Notes under the pieces: model-generated
Database searches by the model: none
Told to the model about the DNA's origin: nothing
What the model saw: only the letters and a program-made list of their open reading frames with translations
In this document: positions 5,469 through 6,870 of the stretch, piece by piece
Position numbering within the stretch: position 1 is the stretch's first letter
Layout of the letters: each line of letters starts with the position of its first letter
Assembly (NCBI GenBank): GCA_964616545.1
Contig: CAZTUA010000010.1
Span: 1-6,870 of the forward strand
Source of the DNA: JAQVEM01 sp964616545
GTDB taxonomy: Bacteria > Actinomycetota > Humimicrobiia > Humimicrobiales > Humimicrobiaceae
Length of the DNA stretch: 6,870 nt
Direction: 5' to 3'
Translations under genes and position numbers: made by a program

Positions 5469-6205
5469 TTATGTTTTTCCAGAAACTTCCTGTTCTCTTT
5501 TTTTACCAAAAGTTCTTGAAAATCGCAGAGCAATCTTTCAAGTTTGTTTATGCTCTTAACTGCCCTTGCATGAGCGTCTTTTTTACCTGACATAATTAAA
5601 GGAATAGTAATTTGTTGTATAAAAGCCGATTGACGGTTTGCAAAATTTTCAAATAATTTAAGGTGTTTTACATGAATTCCATATTTTGAAAGTTCGCTTA
5701 CAATTTTTAGAACTTCAACCTCGTGTGCATCAATGAGGTACTTACCATTTTCTTCCTGCCAGTCAACAATATCATTCTCAATTAATTCAGTGATAAAGGT
5801 CTGGGGTAATTTAAATTTTTTGCTTATATCACTAGTTGAATATAATTTCTGTTCATGGTCAGCCTTATATTCCACCCCTAATTTAAGCTGAAGATTTTCA
5901 ATTGAATAATATCTTTCACTCAGAAATTTTTTATAATCCCTGGATTTTAACTTTTCTTTTATAATACCAAGAGGCATATAATAATCTTTCTGCATTTTTA
6001 ATATAAAATTTAACTTTTCTATGTCCTCTCCATAATAAACCCTGTATTTATTTTCCTCTCTTTTAGGCTTAATCAGCCCCTCGGATTCCAGGAACCTTAG
6101 CTTGCTGCTGCTCAGGTCAGGGTACATTTTCTTTAAGTTTTTTACCACCCTGCCTATTGTAAGATATTTCTTTTCTGAAGTTTTTCCAGAGGTTCTATCT
6201 TTCAT
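5465..6205 (-). CDS. ftsR: FtsR-type MerR-family regulator (Rv1828-like)
   Basis: This 246-residue protein matches the roughly 247 of mycobacterial Rv1828. The N-terminal winged HTH (about 15-85) contains LTIGRVVKNLKKMYPDLSSS, then LRFLESEGLIKP and a YRVYY wing. The helix that follows includes LNFILKMQKDYYMPLGIIKEKL, which fits the Rv1828 pattern. The C-terminal domain (about 120-240) has a second HTH-like part and the diagnostic run KYGIHVKHLKLF, FANRQSAFIQQI and PLIMSGKKDA. In Corynebacterium, FtsR activates ftsZ, and Rv1828 binds promoters as a dimer. The same role here is inferred from family and synteny. The gene follows the FHA gene by 31 bp and is coupled by ATGA to the carboxypeptidase gene, linking division control to wall remodelling. 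The ATG at 6205 is the only sensible start; its ribosome site is weak. The middle of the protein (90-120) is the least conserved. Confidence 0.93.
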   Translation of the reverse strand: MKDRTSGKTSEKKYLTIGRVVKNLKKMYPDLSSSKLRFLESEGLIKPKREENKYRVYYGEDIEKLNFILKMQKDYYMPLGIIKEKLKSRDYKKFLSERYYSIENLQLKLGVEYKADHEQKLYSTSDISKKFKLPQTFITELIENDIVDWQEENGKYLIDAHEVEVLKIVSELSKYGIHVKHLKLFENFANRQSAFIQQITIPLIMSGKKDAHARAVKSINKLERLLCDFQELLVKKENRKFLEKHK

Positions 6206-6236
6206 TCAATCTTTACTTATTATTTATTAATTATTA

Positions 6237-6650
6237 TTAATTAGCTGGACCTGTATTGAAGAATAGAAATATATACTTTCCTATCTGAACTCTATCCATA
6301 TTTTTCAGTACCGCGTTTTCAACTATTTTACCATTTAGATAACTTCCGTTCAGGCTTTCAGAGTCTTTTACCCTGAAATCTTCACCTGATTTCACAATCA
6401 CTGCATGCTTCCTGGAAACAGTTATATCGTCAAGAAATATATCTGATTCAGGATTCCTTCCTATGGTAAGCTCAGACTTGTTTATAAAGAATTTATCCCC
6501 GACATTTGGACCTTTTATTATAACAAGACCGCTCTTCCCCGGGGGTATTTTCTTTATCTCTTCAAGTATATCTGAAGATATATCTTCAGTATATTCAATT
6601 GCCCTTTCCTTTATTGATTCTGTTTTATTTTCTTTATATCTGGATTCCAT
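6237..6650 (-). CDS. FHA-domain protein, GarA/OdhI-like
   Basis: This 137-residue cytoplasmic protein has an N-terminal tail (1-35) and one FHA domain (about 41-132). The phosphothreonine-binding residues are intact: G64-R65, S79-R80-K81-H82, N101-G102 and N106-G107. IPPG, GPNVG, SDIFLDDITVSR, SLNGSYLNG and VQIGK follow mycobacterial GarA closely, and GarA also precedes an FtsR gene. GarA/OdhI inhibits 2-oxoglutarate dehydrogenase and tunes glutamate enzymes until its N-terminal ETTSVF motif is phosphorylated by PknB/PknG and folds back on the FHA. Here that motif is not recognisable. The tail has only Thr21 followed by acidic residues (YTEDISSDI), so control by phosphorylation may differ. 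The symbol is left blank for this reason. The ATG at 6650 has AGG only 3 nt upstream, which is unusually close. A perfect TATAAT lies at 6678-6673, but I see no convincing -35. Readthrough from the tRNA promoter is possible. Confidence 0.92.
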   Translation of the reverse strand: MESRYKENKTESIKERAIEYTEDISSDILEEIKKIPPGKSGLVIIKGPNVGDKFFINKSELTIGRNPESDIFLDDITVSRKHAVIVKSGEDFRVKDSESLNGSYLNGKIVENAVLKNMDRVQIGKYIFLFFNTGPAN

Positions 6651-6712
6651 TGTCCTATTTTTTAATTAAATTATTATATTTTAATGTTTTAATTAATAAA
6701 ATATATATTTAA

Positions 6713-6790
6713 TGGTCGGGACGAGAGGATTTGAACCTCCGACCCCCAGTACCCCATACTGGTGCGCTAGCCAAACTGCGCCACGTCCCG
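6713..6790 (-). tRNA. tRNA-Pro (anticodon GGG)
   Basis: The minus strand reads a full cloverleaf. The acceptor stem CGGGACG pairs with CGTCCCG. The D-arm has GGCGCAGTTTGGCTAGCGC. The anticodon stem CCAGT/ACTGG encloses the loop ATGGGGT, giving anticodon GGG. The T-arm contains GGTTCAAATCC. The C1-G72 pair and A73 are typical of bacterial proline tRNA. The 3' CCA is encoded (6715-6713). It reads proline codons CCC and CCU. It has a strong promoter just upstream, and the FHA gene starts 63 bp downstream with no obvious terminator between. Confidence 0.97.
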
Positions 6791-6807
6791 TTTCACTCTA
6801 TTCTTAG

Positions 6808-6836
6808 ATTATACAAATGATTGTTAAAGATATCAA
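6808..6836 (-). promoter_or_regulatory. Promoter of tRNA-Pro
   Basis: On the minus strand, TTGATA (6836-6831) and a perfect TATAAT (6813-6808) are separated by 17 nt. The predicted start near 6801 is about 10 nt upstream of the mature tRNA 5' end. This is the best sigma-A type promoter in the window and may also feed the FHA-ftsR operon. Confidence 0.72.
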
Positions 6837-6849
6837 TTTAATTAATAAC

Positions 6850-6866
6850 TTAAATCTCAGATTTAA
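6850..6866. repeat. 17-bp palindrome upstream of the tRNA promoter
   Basis: TTAAATCT and AGATTTAA are perfect 8-bp arms around a single base. It lies 13 bp upstream of the tRNA -35 element, at the edge of the window. The near-zero centre suits a protein-binding site better than an RNA hairpin. It is AT-rich, and no partner is known. Confidence 0.4.
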
Positions 6867-6870
6867 TCTT

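Noticed and set aside
6463..6669. Plus-strand open frame opposite the FHA gene
   Set aside because: It is antisense to a strongly supported FHA domain and low in complexity.
1..6870. CRISPR array, transposon or phage signature
   Set aside because: There are no regularly spaced repeats, transposase or integrase motifs, or terminal inverted repeats. Gene content is chromosomal housekeeping.

Overview
This is an AT-rich window of about 6.9 kb in which every supported gene lies on the minus strand, so transcription runs from high to low coordinates. In that order the genes are: tRNA-Pro(GGG), a GarA-type FHA protein, an FtsR-type MerR regulator, a D-Ala-D-Ala carboxypeptidase, a DUF3048/YerB-like lipoprotein, a hypoxanthine phosphoribosyltransferase, a DUF151 'bifunctional nuclease', a second (Rv1830-type) MerR regulator, a small PD-(D/E)XK-like protein, and a 49-codon Cys-rich open reading frame.

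The series FHA - MerR - DUF151 - MerR is the mycobacterial and corynebacterial order garA (Rv1827) - ftsR (Rv1828) - Rv1829 - Rv1830. The protein sequences match those families motif by motif. This points to an actinobacterial chromosome, but one with very low GC and Firmicute-like promoters. A deep-branching, probably uncultured low-GC Actinobacteriota lineage is my inference. It rests on synteny and motifs, not on a phylogeny.

Layout. From 6870 to 6713 there is a near-consensus promoter driving tRNA-Pro. From 6650 to 3006 a compact run holds the FHA, FtsR, carboxypeptidase and DUF3048 genes; ftsR and the carboxypeptidase overlap in an ATGA, and the lipoprotein follows closely. The hpt gene (2902 to 2300) starts with TTG after a gap of about 100 bp. 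DUF151 (2103 to 1600) has a 196-bp upstream gap with a promoter candidate and three copies of an 8-bp box. The second MerR gene (1324 to 830) has the best protein-gene promoter in the window (TTGACT-17-TAAAAT), with a tandem palindromic operator-like array directly on its -10/start region. The PD-(D/E)XK-like gene follows 43 bp later and is probably cotranscribed. Positions 1 to 402 hold only the small Cys-rich frame and possible remnants of a longer one.

How the genes may fit together. In characterised actinobacteria, GarA is a phosphorylation-controlled switch of glutamate/2-oxoglutarate metabolism and FtsR controls ftsZ. Here a peptidoglycan carboxypeptidase and a DUF3048 lipoprotein are inserted directly after ftsR, which suggests that division control, envelope remodelling and nitrogen status are coupled. 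The points most worth checking are the operator array at the second MerR gene, the Cys-rich frame at the left end, the GarA-like protein lacking the usual double-threonine motif, and the compact nuclease-like gene at the end of the cluster.
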